Below are positions 1 through 8,399 of a stretch of DNA of 56,752 nucleotides, piece by piece; within the stretch, counting starts at the first letter, position 1; the number at the start of each line of letters is the position of its first letter. The DNA is from Paenibacillus glucanolyticus NBRC 15330 (GTDB taxonomy: Bacteria > Bacillota > Bacilli > Paenibacillales > Paenibacillaceae). The position numbers and the translations under genes are program-made. The notes beneath the pieces were generated by a model, which worked only from the letters and a program-made list of their open reading frames with translations, was not told the origin of the DNA and searched no databases. The stretch is from the NCBI RefSeq assembly GCF_004000885.1, contig NZ_BIMC01000029.1, positions 1-56,752 of the forward strand. Direction: 5' to 3'.

Positions 1-93
1 ATATCGAACTCATGCGAGCACTTCCAAAAATGTCCAGCCAACAGACTATACCGAGTTCACATGAGGACTGCCAAGAATTACTGGGAAAGCAGG

Positions 94-558
94 CCATGCC
101 AAGGTCACTCCCTTGGTTAACGGACCGACAGGACCTTATTAGCTTAAAAAGGTCCACTTCAAAAATCTAAGGGACATGAGGAACGCTATTCCCAGATTTA
201 GAGGTAACTTCGCCCGTTTTTTAGACAAATAACGGCCTTCCTGTCCCTTAGTTTCAAAATCAGGCTATTTTATCTAAAATAGCGGCTCTCAGGTCCGTTA
301 CTCCCAGGAAATCTTCAGCAAACAGACCATGCCAATGTCACTCCCTTGGTTAACGGACCGACAGGACCTTATTAGCTTAAAAAGGTCCAGTTCAAAAATC
401 TAATGGACCTGAGGATCGCTATTCGCAGATTTAGAGGTAACTTCGCCCGTTTTTCAGACAAATAACGGCCTCCCTGTCCGTTAGTCTCAAAATCAGGCTA
501 TTTTATCTAAAATAGCGGCTCTCAGGTCCGTTACTGCAGGAAATGTCCAGCAAACAGA
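94..558. repeat. Two tandem 233-bp direct repeats
   Basis: Copy one runs from about 94 to 326 and copy two from about 327 to 558. They align at a constant offset of 233 bases with scattered substitutions and only a one-base indel near the end. Each copy contains a perfect 8-bp inverted repeat around a 2-base loop (265-282 and 498-515) and several partly self-complementary 'taacggacc'/'ggtccgtta' words. No reading frame of note covers them. Intergenic repeats of this general look are familiar to me from Paenibacillus genomes, but that is recollection and not a search result. Confidence 0.8.
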
Positions 559-635
559 CCATACCCAGCTCACGCGAGCACCACCAAGAAATGTTCAGCA
601 AACGGACTACACCCAGCTCACGCGAGTACTGTCAA
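540..635. repeat. Two 48-bp direct repeats
   Basis: Units at 540-587 and 588-635 share the words 'cagcaaac', 'acccagctcacgcgag' and 'caa' at a constant 48-base spacing. A diverged relative lies at the left edge, about 1-75, so the 233-bp repeats are flanked on both sides by the same family. Confidence 0.65.
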
Positions 636-663
636 AAATTGTTTGGGAAGCACACGCGATTAA

Positions 664-905
664 TTATCGGCTACGCGCCGAGTAACAAAGACTAAGCAGC
701 CGTCCGCAACCCCTGTTCATAACCAAACACACGATAGAAACAACCTCGTTAGGATTAGGGATCGACTCATTAAAATCAATGAGAACGAACGATGCCGTGA
801 GGATCTCATATTTAGGATTAACCTCCTGCGCAGGACTGCATGATCATTAAGGAACTTGGTCATGATATCCACTATGTAGTAGAAGAAGCGAGTGCGTTAC
901 CCCAT
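664..905 (-). other. Possible decayed coding remnant, otherwise empty intergenic
   Basis: On the minus strand 664-843 is open for 60 codons and reads like a protein (for example 'NPKYEILTASFVLIDF' followed by 'ESIPNPNEVV'), but it has no start codon with a ribosome site. A second stretch at about 860-905 in another frame reads 'FYYIVDIMTKFLNDHAVLR', which suggests one frameshift between them. The family is not recognised. From 906 to 1089 I see only the ribosome site of the next gene. Confidence 0.25.
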
Positions 906-1089
906 TCATCTGCTTAGCCGCTAGGCATTCGAGGGTTGCTTGCTTTTTTATGTTTTTCATACTGTTCAGAGTGAACGTGATTTTGCAATCTGTACAATCC
1001 ATGCTTGCATGAATATCCATATCCATGTTCGCAAATATGTAAAAATGGGTAAGAAAAAAGGGGAGATTCATCGCATAAGGAGGGTACGT

Positions 1090-2229
1090 ATGAGAGCAGT
1101 CACATATCAAGGTGCAAAAGACATTCAGGTCAAACAAGTTGAGGATCCTACCATTCAGACCCAGGACGATATGATCGTCCGCATTACATCGACGGCCATT
1201 TGCGGTTCCGATCTTCATATCTACCAAGGAGCTCTGCCTGCGGCAAAGGATTATGTCATCGGTCATGAGCCGATGGGGATTGTGGAAGAAGTCGGGGCAA
1301 ACGTGACGCGCGTGAAAAAGGGCGATCGCGTCGTGCTCCCGTTCAATGTGTCATGCGGCCATTGCTACTATTGCAATCACGATATGGAGAGCCAATGCGA
1401 CAACTCCAACGGAAACCACGATATCCATACAGGCGGTTATTTGGGTTTCACCGAACGCTACGGAAACTACCCGGGCGGCCAAGCAGAATTTTTGAGAGTT
1501 CCGTACGGAAACTTTATGCCGCTGGTCATTCCGGAGTCGTGCGAGCTGGAGGATGAGGCCCTTCTCTTCTTGTCCGACGTCCTGCCCACAGCATATTGGA
1601 GTGTGGAGAATGCCGGTGTGAAGCCGGGCGATATCGTAACGGTGCTTGGATGCGGGCCCATCGGTCTGATGGCGCAGAAATTCGCGTGGATGAAAGGGGC
1701 TAAACGGGTCATCGCCGTTGACCGTCTCCCTTACCGATTACAAAAGGCAAAGCAGATGAACAACGTGGAGATCTACAATTTTGAAGATTATGATGATATG
1801 GGCGCATACATCCGCGAAATTACCAAGGGTGGATCGGATATCGTCATAGATTGCGTAGGTATGGACGGCAAGAAATCCCCTTTGGAAGCCATCGGTCAGA
1901 AGCTGAAGATCCAGGGCGGTACGTTGAGTGCAATCGATATCGCGATCGAGGCTGTCCGTAAATTCGGTACCGTTCAGATAACGGGCGTATACGGCTCTTT
2001 ATATAACATGTTCCCGCTGGGGCATATCTTTGAGAGAAACATTACCCTGACCATGGGACAGGCCCCCGTGATCCATTACATGCCGGAGCTGTTCAAGAAA
2101 ATCACGGCCCGTGAATTCGATCCAACCGAAATTGTATCTCACCGGATTCCACTGGAACAAGCAAGTGAAGCCTACCGGATATTCTATGAGCACGAAGATG
2201 AATGCACCAAGGTGGTATTAAAGCCCTAA
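1090..2229 (+). CDS. Zinc-dependent alcohol dehydrogenase (MDR family)
   Basis: This 379-residue cytoplasmic oxidoreductase of the medium-chain dehydrogenase family should oxidise an alcohol or aldehyde adduct with NAD(P). The catalytic-zinc region is visible as 'AICGSDLH' (Cys38) and 'GHE' (His59-Glu60). The structural-zinc lobe has Cys89, Cys92, Cys95 and Cys103. The dinucleotide fold carries 'GCGPIGLMAQ' near residue 180. The overall order resembles the glutathione-independent formaldehyde dehydrogenase/threonine dehydrogenase branch, but the substrate cannot be read from the sequence. The frame is open upstream. I chose the ATG at 1090 because AAGGAGGG lies six bases before it and the family's N-terminus begins there. 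It is monocistronic and is followed by a terminator. Confidence 0.88.
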   Translation: MRAVTYQGAKDIQVKQVEDPTIQTQDDMIVRITSTAICGSDLHIYQGALPAAKDYVIGHEPMGIVEEVGANVTRVKKGDRVVLPFNVSCGHCYYCNHDMESQCDNSNGNHDIHTGGYLGFTERYGNYPGGQAEFLRVPYGNFMPLVIPESCELEDEALLFLSDVLPTAYWSVENAGVKPGDIVTVLGCGPIGLMAQKFAWMKGAKRVIAVDRLPYRLQKAKQMNNVEIYNFEDYDDMGAYIREITKGGSDIVIDCVGMDGKKSPLEAIGQKLKIQGGTLSAIDIAIEAVRKFGTVQITGVYGSLYNMFPLGHIFERNITLTMGQAPVIHYMPELFKKITAREFDPTEIVSHRIPLEQASEAYRIFYEHEDECTKVVLKP

Positions 2230-2262
2230 GCTCCCTCATTTCCGATGAGTTCCAGTGAACCA

Positions 2263-2316
2263 AACCAAGCAGTCCCTCACGGCCATAGGCTGTGAAACTC
2301 TGCTTGGTTTTTCGTT
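2263..2316 (+). terminator. Rho-independent terminator after the dehydrogenase
   Basis: A 10-bp stem (aaccaagcag at 2263-2272 paired with ctgcttggtt at 2300-2309) is followed by a T-rich tail. Confidence 0.8.
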
Positions 2317-2497
2317 TTTGAGCCGTCTCCATATTCAAATCGCTCTATGTAAGCAAGCTCGGCTTCCGCTGGATACAAACGGAATAACGCCTACCATCCT
2401 TACAGAGATACCAATACTAGCATGCAAGAAATAGATACATCTTACCTATCTATTGTGAATTTTTCATATGTTGAAATAATAACGCCTATCGGCTATC

Positions 2498-2869
2498 TTA
2501 TTCACTTGCTTTTCTCGCATTCACACGAATAATTGTCCCGCAAGGGTCGGATATCCAGTAGCCTTTCGAATTCTCATGGACCTCCACCTCGTCTCTGCGG
2601 CTCACCCCATGCTCCTGCAGATACTCAGCTGCCTCATCCAAATCGTTGGCACCCACCTCCAGCCACACATCCTGCTGGGCATAATTGATCATGCAATCCA
2701 GCCACAAGGTGTTAGGGCCGTGCTGAAAGGCATGAGCATTATCCTTATAACCCAAATACGGCAGCTTCAATATTTCCTTGTAAAAATGCACGGTTTCGTC
2801 ATACTTGAATTTTGGAATTTTGAGTGCGATATTATTACCGCCGAGAAACCGAATATCCGCTAATGACAT
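2498..2869 (-). CDS. VOC (glyoxalase/bleomycin-resistance fold) protein
   Basis: This 123-residue protein has the paired beta-alpha-beta-beta-beta layout of the vicinal oxygen chelate superfamily. The first half includes 'VHFYKEILKLP'. The second half ends with the typical 'GYWISDPCGTIIRVN', whose Asp-Pro-x-Gly turn is a hallmark. Members are small metal-dependent lyases, dioxygenases or drug-binding proteins, and I cannot assign a substrate. The frame extends five codons further upstream to 2884, but those codons contain the GGAGG ribosome site, so translation most likely starts at the ATG whose first base is 2869. It is transcribed alone, convergent with the dehydrogenase. Confidence 0.8.
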   Translation of the reverse strand: MSLADIRFLGGNNIALKIPKFKYDETVHFYKEILKLPYLGYKDNAHAFQHGPNTLWLDCMINYAQQDVWLEVGANDLDEAAEYLQEHGVSRRDEVEVHENSKGYWISDPCGTIIRVNARKASE

Positions 2870-2985
2870 GATACCAACCTCCATTTCGTTGTTTAGAGAC
2901 AGTGTATCAGACAGACTGCAGCAAAATTCTTCCGGATTGCTGAATTACTGAATTCTCTCGACAATTTCATGAACCTGAAATAGGT

Positions 2986-3136
2986 TTATACCAACTTTGG
3001 CACATATGTCCGAAATCCATCATACCAATCCAATACTTCTTGAGCGCGATTTCAGCATAATCTCGACCTCCTGCTCTCCGAATGGAGTCGCCCAGTGAAT
3101 GGAGAAAATCTGATTGCTGGCAATATAAAGTGTCAT
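2986..3136 (-). pseudogene. Small frameshifted reading frame, unknown
   Basis: From an ATG at 3136 the minus strand reads 'MTLYIASNQIFSIHWATP', continuing to a stop at 3020. In the neighbouring frame the sequence continues convincingly as 'NRAQEVLDWYDGFRTY' and 'VPKLV' to a stop at 2986. The two halves would make a protein of about 50 residues if one base were gained or lost near 3045. I do not recognise the family. It could also be two chance frames. The rest of 2870-3257 shows no gene. Confidence 0.35.
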
Positions 3137-3257
3137 CACAATCACTCCGGAATTATATTCTATTGAACGCTTCATCACTGACCATAACTGTCAGGAATTA
3201 TTAGATATACTCGACTTGCAGCAGCACAATCAATCTAATGCAAAGCGAGGGTTACAC

Positions 3258-3755
3258 ATGAACATGAGTATCGAGGATTTTAATGCAGAATGGTTAAAAG
3301 AAGCCCGCATAACGGAACAAGTCATGGACGCTTTGACCGACGACTCCCTAAAAACGGCGATTACGGATCAGCACCGCACCCTTGGTCAGCTGGCTTGGCA
3401 TTTGGTGATGTCGATTCAGTATATGAACATGCTCGGACTACAATTTGAAGGCCCGTCTCGCGAGCAAGAAATCCCGGATTCCGCTGCCGAGATTCAGGCT
3501 AGTTATCGCCGCATCCGACATGCCCTTCTGGATGCCGTTAAGTCGCAGTGGAGTGAGGAAGATCTTCAAGAAACACGAGAATTCGATGGAGAGCTTTGGA
3601 CTAACGCGGGATTCCTGCACTTCACCCTCATGCATCAAACCCATCACCGTGGACAAATGACGGTGCTGATGAGACAAGCCGGCCTGCGCATTCCCGAACT
3701 TTACGGTCCGACCTACGATTCCTGGATCGATAGAGGCATGGACCCTTTAGTGTAA
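3258..3755 (+). CDS. DinB family protein
   Basis: This 165-residue protein of the DinB/YfiT four-helix-bundle family has the three expected metal-binding histidines: His48 in 'QLAWHLV', and His126 and His130 in 'MHQTHHRGQ'. Family members are usually metal-binding, thiol-transferase-like proteins, and DinB of Bacillus subtilis is damage-inducible. The exact reaction here is unknown. The start is the ATG at 3258, six bases after GAGGGT. An upstream in-frame ATG at 3216 lacks a ribosome site. A WYL regulator follows 63 bases downstream on the same strand, with no terminator seen between them. Confidence 0.85.
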   Translation: MNMSIEDFNAEWLKEARITEQVMDALTDDSLKTAITDQHRTLGQLAWHLVMSIQYMNMLGLQFEGPSREQEIPDSAAEIQASYRRIRHALLDAVKSQWSEEDLQETREFDGELWTNAGFLHFTLMHQTHHRGQMTVLMRQAGLRIPELYGPTYDSWIDRGMDPLV

Positions 3756-3818
3756 AAAGGATACAATCTACTCGAACGCATACTCCAGACCATCTTCAAC
3801 TGAAAGGGGCGCCCCCTG

Positions 3819-4811
3819 ATGTCCAAAGCAGACAATATGCTGTCAATCCTGTGGATGCTTCGCTCAGGTAGAAAGGTGACCGCACATCAAATCGCTGATG
3901 AGCTGGAAATCCATGTTCGAACGGTATACCGTTGTATCGATTCCTTATGCGCCAGCGGTGCGCCGATCATCGCCGATTCAGGACCGAACGGCGGATTCCG
4001 GATTCTGGGTCATTTTGCGGAATCCCCGCTGCTGTTTGATGCCGAAGAACAGAAGGCATTGGTTCACGCTTCGATTTTTGCCAAAGAAACCGGCTATCCA
4101 TTCACCGATGTGCTGCAGCGGGCCATCGACAAGTTGAAGCGTTATACGAATGAGAAGCAGCTTCATCAAATGGAGCGGCACAGCAGCGGCCTCTCGGTAT
4201 TGCAGCCCCCCGTACATGAAGAGCAGCGATCGCTGCTTCAAATGCTGGAGACTTCCTCCGCACACGGTCAAACCTTGAAGATGATCTATTCAAACGGCCG
4301 TGAGGGCGGCACCGTCTCCCGTGACTTTGACCCTTACAGCATCATCCATTGGAAAGGGCAATGGTATGCCGCCGGATACTGCCGCTTGCGTCAAGAAATA
4401 CGCAATTTCCGTGTGGATCGAATCATCGGACTGGAGATGACGGACCAACATTTCGAGCGGCCCGCTGATTTTTCGGCCAGGGATGCATTGCTTGGCGCTC
4501 TGCTGCCCGATCCCGGCAACCATGAACCTCTCGTTACGGTCGTCATTCAGGGGCATGAGCATGTTCTGAATGAATTAAGTCAACACTGGTTATTCGGACA
4601 TGCCCTTGTCAAACGTCTGCCTGGAGAAGCCCATTTCCAATTAGGCTCGTCCTCACTGACAGCCTACGTTCCCTATTTCCTTCTCCCCTACGGCAAATCT
4701 TTACACATCCTTGAGCCTGCCTCCCTCGTCTTGAAACTGTCAGAGATAACAACGGACATGGCGCACCATTATGAACAAATGATAACGGCGATGACCAATA
4801 ATGAAGGGTGA
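3819..4811 (+). CDS. HTH and WYL domain transcriptional regulator
   Basis: This 330-residue DNA-binding protein belongs to the YafY type. An N-terminal winged helix (about 1-60, with 'VTAHQIADELEIHVRTVYR') is followed by a WYL ligand-sensing domain, visible as 'DPYSIIHWKGQWYAAGYCRL' and 'FRVDRI', and then a C-terminal extension. Such proteins control a neighbouring gene in response to a small molecule or nucleic acid ligand. The ribosome site AAAGGGG lies just ahead of the ATG and overlaps the self-complementary decamer ggggcgcccc (3806-3815), which could partly hide it. The next gene starts six bases after the stop, so the two are probably translated together. Confidence 0.87.
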   Translation: MSKADNMLSILWMLRSGRKVTAHQIADELEIHVRTVYRCIDSLCASGAPIIADSGPNGGFRILGHFAESPLLFDAEEQKALVHASIFAKETGYPFTDVLQRAIDKLKRYTNEKQLHQMERHSSGLSVLQPPVHEEQRSLLQMLETSSAHGQTLKMIYSNGREGGTVSRDFDPYSIIHWKGQWYAAGYCRLRQEIRNFRVDRIIGLEMTDQHFERPADFSARDALLGALLPDPGNHEPLVTVVIQGHEHVLNELSQHWLFGHALVKRLPGEAHFQLGSSSLTAYVPYFLLPYGKSLHILEPASLVLKLSEITTDMAHHYEQMITAMTNNEG

Positions 4812-4816
4812 TAACG

Positions 4817-5119
4817 ATGGAAAAATTTGCGATGTACGGCAAGCTGATTGCCCATCCGGGCAAGCGTGATGAACTTGCGGAGATCCTGCTCGAAGCAGCA
4901 GCGTTACTTCGTGATAACAAAGATTGTGAGCTTTATATCGTCAATGTCTCGGACAGCGATCCGAATGCTGTATGGGTCACGGAATTGTGGAGCAGCCAAG
5001 ACGCACATGCAGCTTCGCTGGAGGGGGCCGACACTTCCGAGCTGCTGAAGCGCGGACGCCCGCTGATTGCCGGCGCTGAACCGCTTAAGCTGAAGCCGCT
5101 TGGAGGTAAAGGATTCTAG
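4817..5119 (+). CDS. Putative quinol monooxygenase (ABM domain)
   Basis: This 100-residue protein of the antibiotic biosynthesis monooxygenase/YgiN fold spans a single ferredoxin-like domain. It has the typical opening 'MYGKLIAHPGKRDEL', the central 'ELYIVNVSDSDPNAVWV' strand pair and 'ELWSSQDAHAASL'. These enzymes work as dimers on quinols or aromatic polyketides without a cofactor, or act as haem/stress proteins. The ATG at 4817 follows GAAGGG at good spacing. An in-frame GTG at 4808 sits inside the end of the previous gene. It is the last gene of the DinB-WYL-ABM group. Confidence 0.82.
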   Translation: MEKFAMYGKLIAHPGKRDELAEILLEAAALLRDNKDCELYIVNVSDSDPNAVWVTELWSSQDAHAASLEGADTSELLKRGRPLIAGAEPLKLKPLGGKGF

Positions 5120-5132
5120 GTTTATACAAGCA

Positions 5133-5172
5133 AAGAGGCTGTCCCCGATTGAAACTTGGGGGACAGCCTCTT
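5133..5172. terminator. Bidirectional terminator hairpin
   Basis: A perfect 14-bp stem, aagaggctgtcccc at 5133-5146 with its complement at 5159-5172, lies between two convergent genes. T-tracts are weak on both sides. The word 'ggctgtccc' recurs in other hairpins of this window. Confidence 0.7.
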
Positions 5173-5175
5173 CCG

Positions 5176-6003
5176 TTATATATTGTTACGATATTCCGAA
5201 GGACTGTAACCTACTTCTTTGCGGAATGTTTTCGAGAAATAATTGGCTGACTCAAAGCCGGTTGCGTCCGCAATCTCCTTTATGCTCAGAGGCGTTGTTC
5301 TAAGCATAAGTTTAGCCTGCTCCATTCGCTTGAGGCTCAAGTATTTCTGCGGCGTGATTCCGAAATGCCGTTTGAAGTACTTAATAAAATAATTCGGATG
5401 CAAATGCAATGTCCCCGCCATCTGCTCCAGCGTGATCTCTTCGTGCAGGTGGTTTTTGATAAACTGCTGAACGGTGTGAAGCCTGCTCATATCCTCCATT
5501 TTGTCCGCATGAATCTGAGGCTGCTGTTGATCGAACACCCTGGAGAGAATATCCAGCATCACCGACTTCTCCTTCAAGCGAGCGGCGATGGAACGGGTGC
5601 GATGCGCATCCACCAGCTGCTGGAATAACAGGGGCATCTCCGCATTGTCCGTTAAGTCATAGCTGTAGGGAACGTTCAGCCAAGAAAATACATCCGAATC
5701 GCCCACAGTCGCCGAGAAGTGCGACCAATATTTCAGATAGGGACGGCCGCTGATGACAGAATAGGACTGCTTGGTCCTTGCCGGCATCAGAATCAATTGA
5801 CCCGGGACAGGATACAGTTCCTCATCGCCGATCTTTACCCATCCTTCACCATCCAGAATAAAATAGAGCTTGTTGTAGGACACGGTATAGTCGAATTCCT
5901 TCCACTCCGGCCAGCACTGCGTTCTCTCTGCCTCCCAGATCTGGACCTGCATATTCAGGAGCATTTGCTGGATAGCTTCATGTTCATTTCGTTCATTCTT
6001 CAT
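5176..6003 (-). CDS. AraC family transcriptional regulator
   Basis: This 275-residue regulator has an N-terminal cupin-like sugar-sensing half (about 1-160, with 'YNKLYFILDGEGWVKIG' and 'PGQLILMPART') and a C-terminal pair of helix-turn-helix motifs. The latter include 'EITLEQMAGTLHLHPNYFIKYF' and 'SIKEIADATGFESANYFSKT', ending in the standard 'YRNNI'. It is divergent from the fucosidase gene, so activation of that gene is the simplest role. AGAGGA lies upstream of the ATG. The 119-base spacer between the two starts should hold both promoters, and a TATAAT at about 6022-6027 on the minus strand is a candidate -10 for this gene. Confidence 0.88.
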   Translation of the reverse strand: MKNERNEHEAIQQMLLNMQVQIWEAERTQCWPEWKEFDYTVSYNKLYFILDGEGWVKIGDEELYPVPGQLILMPARTKQSYSVISGRPYLKYWSHFSATVGDSDVFSWLNVPYSYDLTDNAEMPLLFQQLVDAHRTRSIAARLKEKSVMLDILSRVFDQQQPQIHADKMEDMSRLHTVQQFIKNHLHEEITLEQMAGTLHLHPNYFIKYFKRHFGITPQKYLSLKRMEQAKLMLRTTPLSIKEIADATGFESANYFSKTFRKEVGYSPSEYRNNI

Positions 6004-6122
6004 CTTCGATTGTCCTCTAAAGTTATTATAATACCCGTCAGAGTTAAGTAATTATCTATTCATACTAACACATTCTTGTTAAAATCAAACTCGACAATTC
6101 CAAGAATCGGAGGTTTGATTCC

Positions 6123-7472
6123 ATGACAACGACTACCACTCCCAGCAATCAAGTCATTCAAGATCGAAACCAGCGTGTGCAATGGTTCCAGAACGACCGT
6201 TTCGGCATGTTTATCCACTGGGGTCTCTACTCGATTCCGGCAAGAGGCGAATGGCTTCGAAGTTCGGAACAGATGAGTATCGAAGACTATCAGACGTATT
6301 TTGATGAATTTGACCCCGTAGACTATAACCCCCGGGAATGGGCCAAGGCCGCCAAGAAAGCTGGCATGAAATACGCGGTGCTTACGGCCAAGCATCATGA
6401 TGGATTCTGTTTGTTCGACAGCAAGCTGACTGACTATAAATCAACGAATACCAAAGCCGGCCGGGACCTCGTGCAGGAGTTTCTGGAAGCTTTCCGCGAG
6501 GAAGGTCTGAAAGTCGGCCTCTACTTCTCCCTCATCGACTGGCATCATGAAGACTATCCTGCTTATGGAGACCGCATTCATCCGATGCGGGGCAACGAAT
6601 CCTTCAAGCGCGACCCGAAAGACTTCGACCGTTATCTGGATTACATGCATGGCCAGGTACGCGAGCTGCTGACAGGCTATGGCAAGCTCGATATAATGTG
6701 GTTTGACTTCTCGTATGATACGATGCGCGGCGAGGTATGGCGCGCTACCGAGCTCATGAAAATGATTCGCGAGCTGCAGCCGCACATTCTCATCGATAAT
6801 CGGCTGGAGGGCAGCGGCGAGAGCGGCGGCAGCATCTATACCAGCGATCCTTCCATTTACAGCGGTGATTTTGCTTCGCCCGAACAGATCATTCCACCGC
6901 ATGGTGTCGTAGATGAGACAGGCGCCCCGATTCCATGGGAAGCCTGCATTACGCTGAACAATAACTGGGGTTATGCAGCAGCCGACCGCAATTACAAGTC
7001 CTCAACGACCATAATCCGCAAGCTGGTGGAATGCGTAAGCAAGAATGGCAACATGCTGCTGAACGTTGGACCAGACGCCAAAGGTGTCATTCCCAAGGAA
7101 AGCCTCGACGTGCTGGAGGAAATCGGTGACTGGATGAGCAAGAACAGCGACAGCATCTACGGCTGCGCGGCTGCGGATTATCCTAAGCCGGAATGGGGAC
7201 GCTACACCCAAAAAGGCAACAAACTGTACGCCCATGTCTTCGAGGAGTCCATTGGACCGATCAATCTCATCGGCATGGCCGACAAAGTGAAGAAGGCCCG
7301 CCTGCTGGCAGACGGATACGAATTGTTCCTCAGCCGCCCCTGGAGCGCAGCGGAATTCACCGAGGATGCGTTTGTGAATTTCACCCGGCCGGAGCACTTT
7401 ACTTATCCGCTTCCGGACAAACGCAATACCGTGATTGAACTGGAGCTGATTGACGAACCGGATCGTTCGTAA
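6123..7472 (+). CDS. Alpha-L-fucosidase (GH29)
   Basis: This 449-residue GH29 enzyme hydrolyses terminal alpha-L-fucose with retention. Family blocks are clear: 'RFGMFIHWGLYSIPARGEW' at the N-terminus, 'YAVLTAKHHDGFCLFDS', 'GLYFSLIDWHH' and 'LDIMWFDFSYD'. The Asp of 'WFD' (residue 195) is the expected nucleophile. 'NGNMLLNVGPDAKG' closes the barrel, and about 100 residues of a beta domain follow. No signal peptide is present, so the enzyme should act in the cytoplasm on imported fucosides. CGGAGG stands ahead of the ATG. The AraC gene is divergent and a strong terminator follows. Confidence 0.93.
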   Translation: MTTTTTPSNQVIQDRNQRVQWFQNDRFGMFIHWGLYSIPARGEWLRSSEQMSIEDYQTYFDEFDPVDYNPREWAKAAKKAGMKYAVLTAKHHDGFCLFDSKLTDYKSTNTKAGRDLVQEFLEAFREEGLKVGLYFSLIDWHHEDYPAYGDRIHPMRGNESFKRDPKDFDRYLDYMHGQVRELLTGYGKLDIMWFDFSYDTMRGEVWRATELMKMIRELQPHILIDNRLEGSGESGGSIYTSDPSIYSGDFASPEQIIPPHGVVDETGAPIPWEACITLNNNWGYAAADRNYKSSTTIIRKLVECVSKNGNMLLNVGPDAKGVIPKESLDVLEEIGDWMSKNSDSIYGCAAADYPKPEWGRYTQKGNKLYAHVFEESIGPINLIGMADKVKKARLLADGYELFLSRPWSAAEFTEDAFVNFTRPEHFTYPLPDKRNTVIELELIDEPDRS

Positions 7473-7513
7473 CGATACGATTGCATCATCCGAACCGTAT
7501 ATTTTGCCAGAAA

Positions 7514-7554
7514 AGCCAGACGTGATGTTTCGACATCACGTCTGGCTCTTTTTT
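7514..7554 (+). terminator. Strong terminator after the fucosidase gene
   Basis: A perfect 15-bp stem (7514-7528 with 7533-7547) around a TTCG tetraloop is followed by six Ts. Confidence 0.93.
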
Positions 7555-7658
7555 CATGTTCTACATACCCACATCCTCCCGCATCCAGCCGCGAGTCAGT
7601 AGCGCAAACCCTATTTCAGCAGCCCACGGGCCTGATTGAATCTGGCCACAAATGATCC

Positions 7659-8018
7659 TCAATCATGCGATAGATGAGCCAGTATATTGACTAACTTGCC
7701 GTACGGATCCCGGACGAAAAATCGCCGGACTCCCCATGGCTCGTCAACAGGACCATACTCAATGCGAAAGCCTGCTCCCTTCATGTCCTTCAGCACAGTC
7801 TCTATATCATCCACTTCGATTGACAGATCCGGCACAGGCGTGCCGCCGCCTCCTTCCGAAGCAAAGCTGAGCTGAATGGTCATCACATCCTGCGAGCCAT
7901 AGGTCGCAATCCAGCCGTGATCCATTAATATATCCAGACCTAACACATCTTGATAAAACGTCTTTGCGGCTGCGATCTCCTTTGTGCCAATATTAGCGAC
8001 GATTCGTTTGACTCTCAT
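7659..8018 (-). CDS. VOC family protein
   Basis: This 119-residue vicinal oxygen chelate protein has two repeated modules. 'RIVANIGTKEIAAAKTFYQD' opens the first. 'PDLSIEVDDIETVLKDMKGAG' and 'VRRFFVRDPYGKLVNILAH' mark the second, with the usual Asp-Pro-x-Gly near the end. The substrate is unknown. The frame runs much further upstream into the heptamer array, but GGGGGGAG before the ATG at 8018 and the family's length fix the start. The strand and position suggest a monocistronic gene. Confidence 0.82.
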   Translation of the reverse strand: MRVKRIVANIGTKEIAAAKTFYQDVLGLDILMDHGWIATYGSQDVMTIQLSFASEGGGGTPVPDLSIEVDDIETVLKDMKGAGFRIEYGPVDEPWGVRRFFVRDPYGKLVNILAHLSHD

Positions 8019-8215
8019 GTTCTCCCCCCATTTCTCAGTGTTGAGATACCCCATCGAAACGACGGAATCCTCTTCATCCGTGATATCCTGTCTAAAGTAT
8101 AACAAATATTTCCAATAAAAACAGACTTCCCTCCAACCTGTCCATAATTCTTGCTCCCCATACCATAGGGCTCCAAGATGAGTCGGCAAACGCGCCCCTG
8201 ATGACAGGTTCTCCG

Positions 8216-8341
8216 AAACACAGAGCACGGAATACAGAACAAAAAACACAAAACACAAAATACAAAACACAAAACACAAAACACAAAACACAAAATACAA
8301 AACACAAAACACAAAACACAAAACACAGAACACAGAACAAA
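8216..8341. repeat. Array of 18 heptanucleotide repeats (consensus AAACACA)
   Basis: Exactly 18 consecutive 7-base units stay in phase over 126 bases. About twelve are aaacaca or the one-base variant aaataca. Diverged units (gagcacg, gaataca, gaacaaa, gaacaca) sit at both ends, as expected for an array that grew from its middle. The minus strand is free of stops in all three frames here, which creates long spurious reading frames. The right end abuts the terminator hairpin of the ABC operon. Confidence 0.92.
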
Positions 8342-8366
8342 AAAACGGCATTTCTGCCGTTTTCGA
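8342..8366 (-). terminator. Terminator of the sugar ABC operon
   Basis: The stem aaacggca/tgccgttt (8343-8350, 8355-8362) around TTTC is followed on the minus strand by six Ts. The same hairpin recurs at 34722-34741. Confidence 0.8.
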
Positions 8367-8399
8367 ATGTTGAGCAGGAGTGTCTGCCTGCCCTGCAAC

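Noticed and set aside
1..640. CRISPR array
   Set aside because: The repeats are 233 and 48 bases long and directly adjacent without unique spacers, and no cas genes are nearby.
847..1266. 139-codon minus-strand frame overlapping the alcohol dehydrogenase start
   Set aside because: It is antisense to a well-supported gene. The dehydrogenase N-terminus and ribosome site explain the DNA better.
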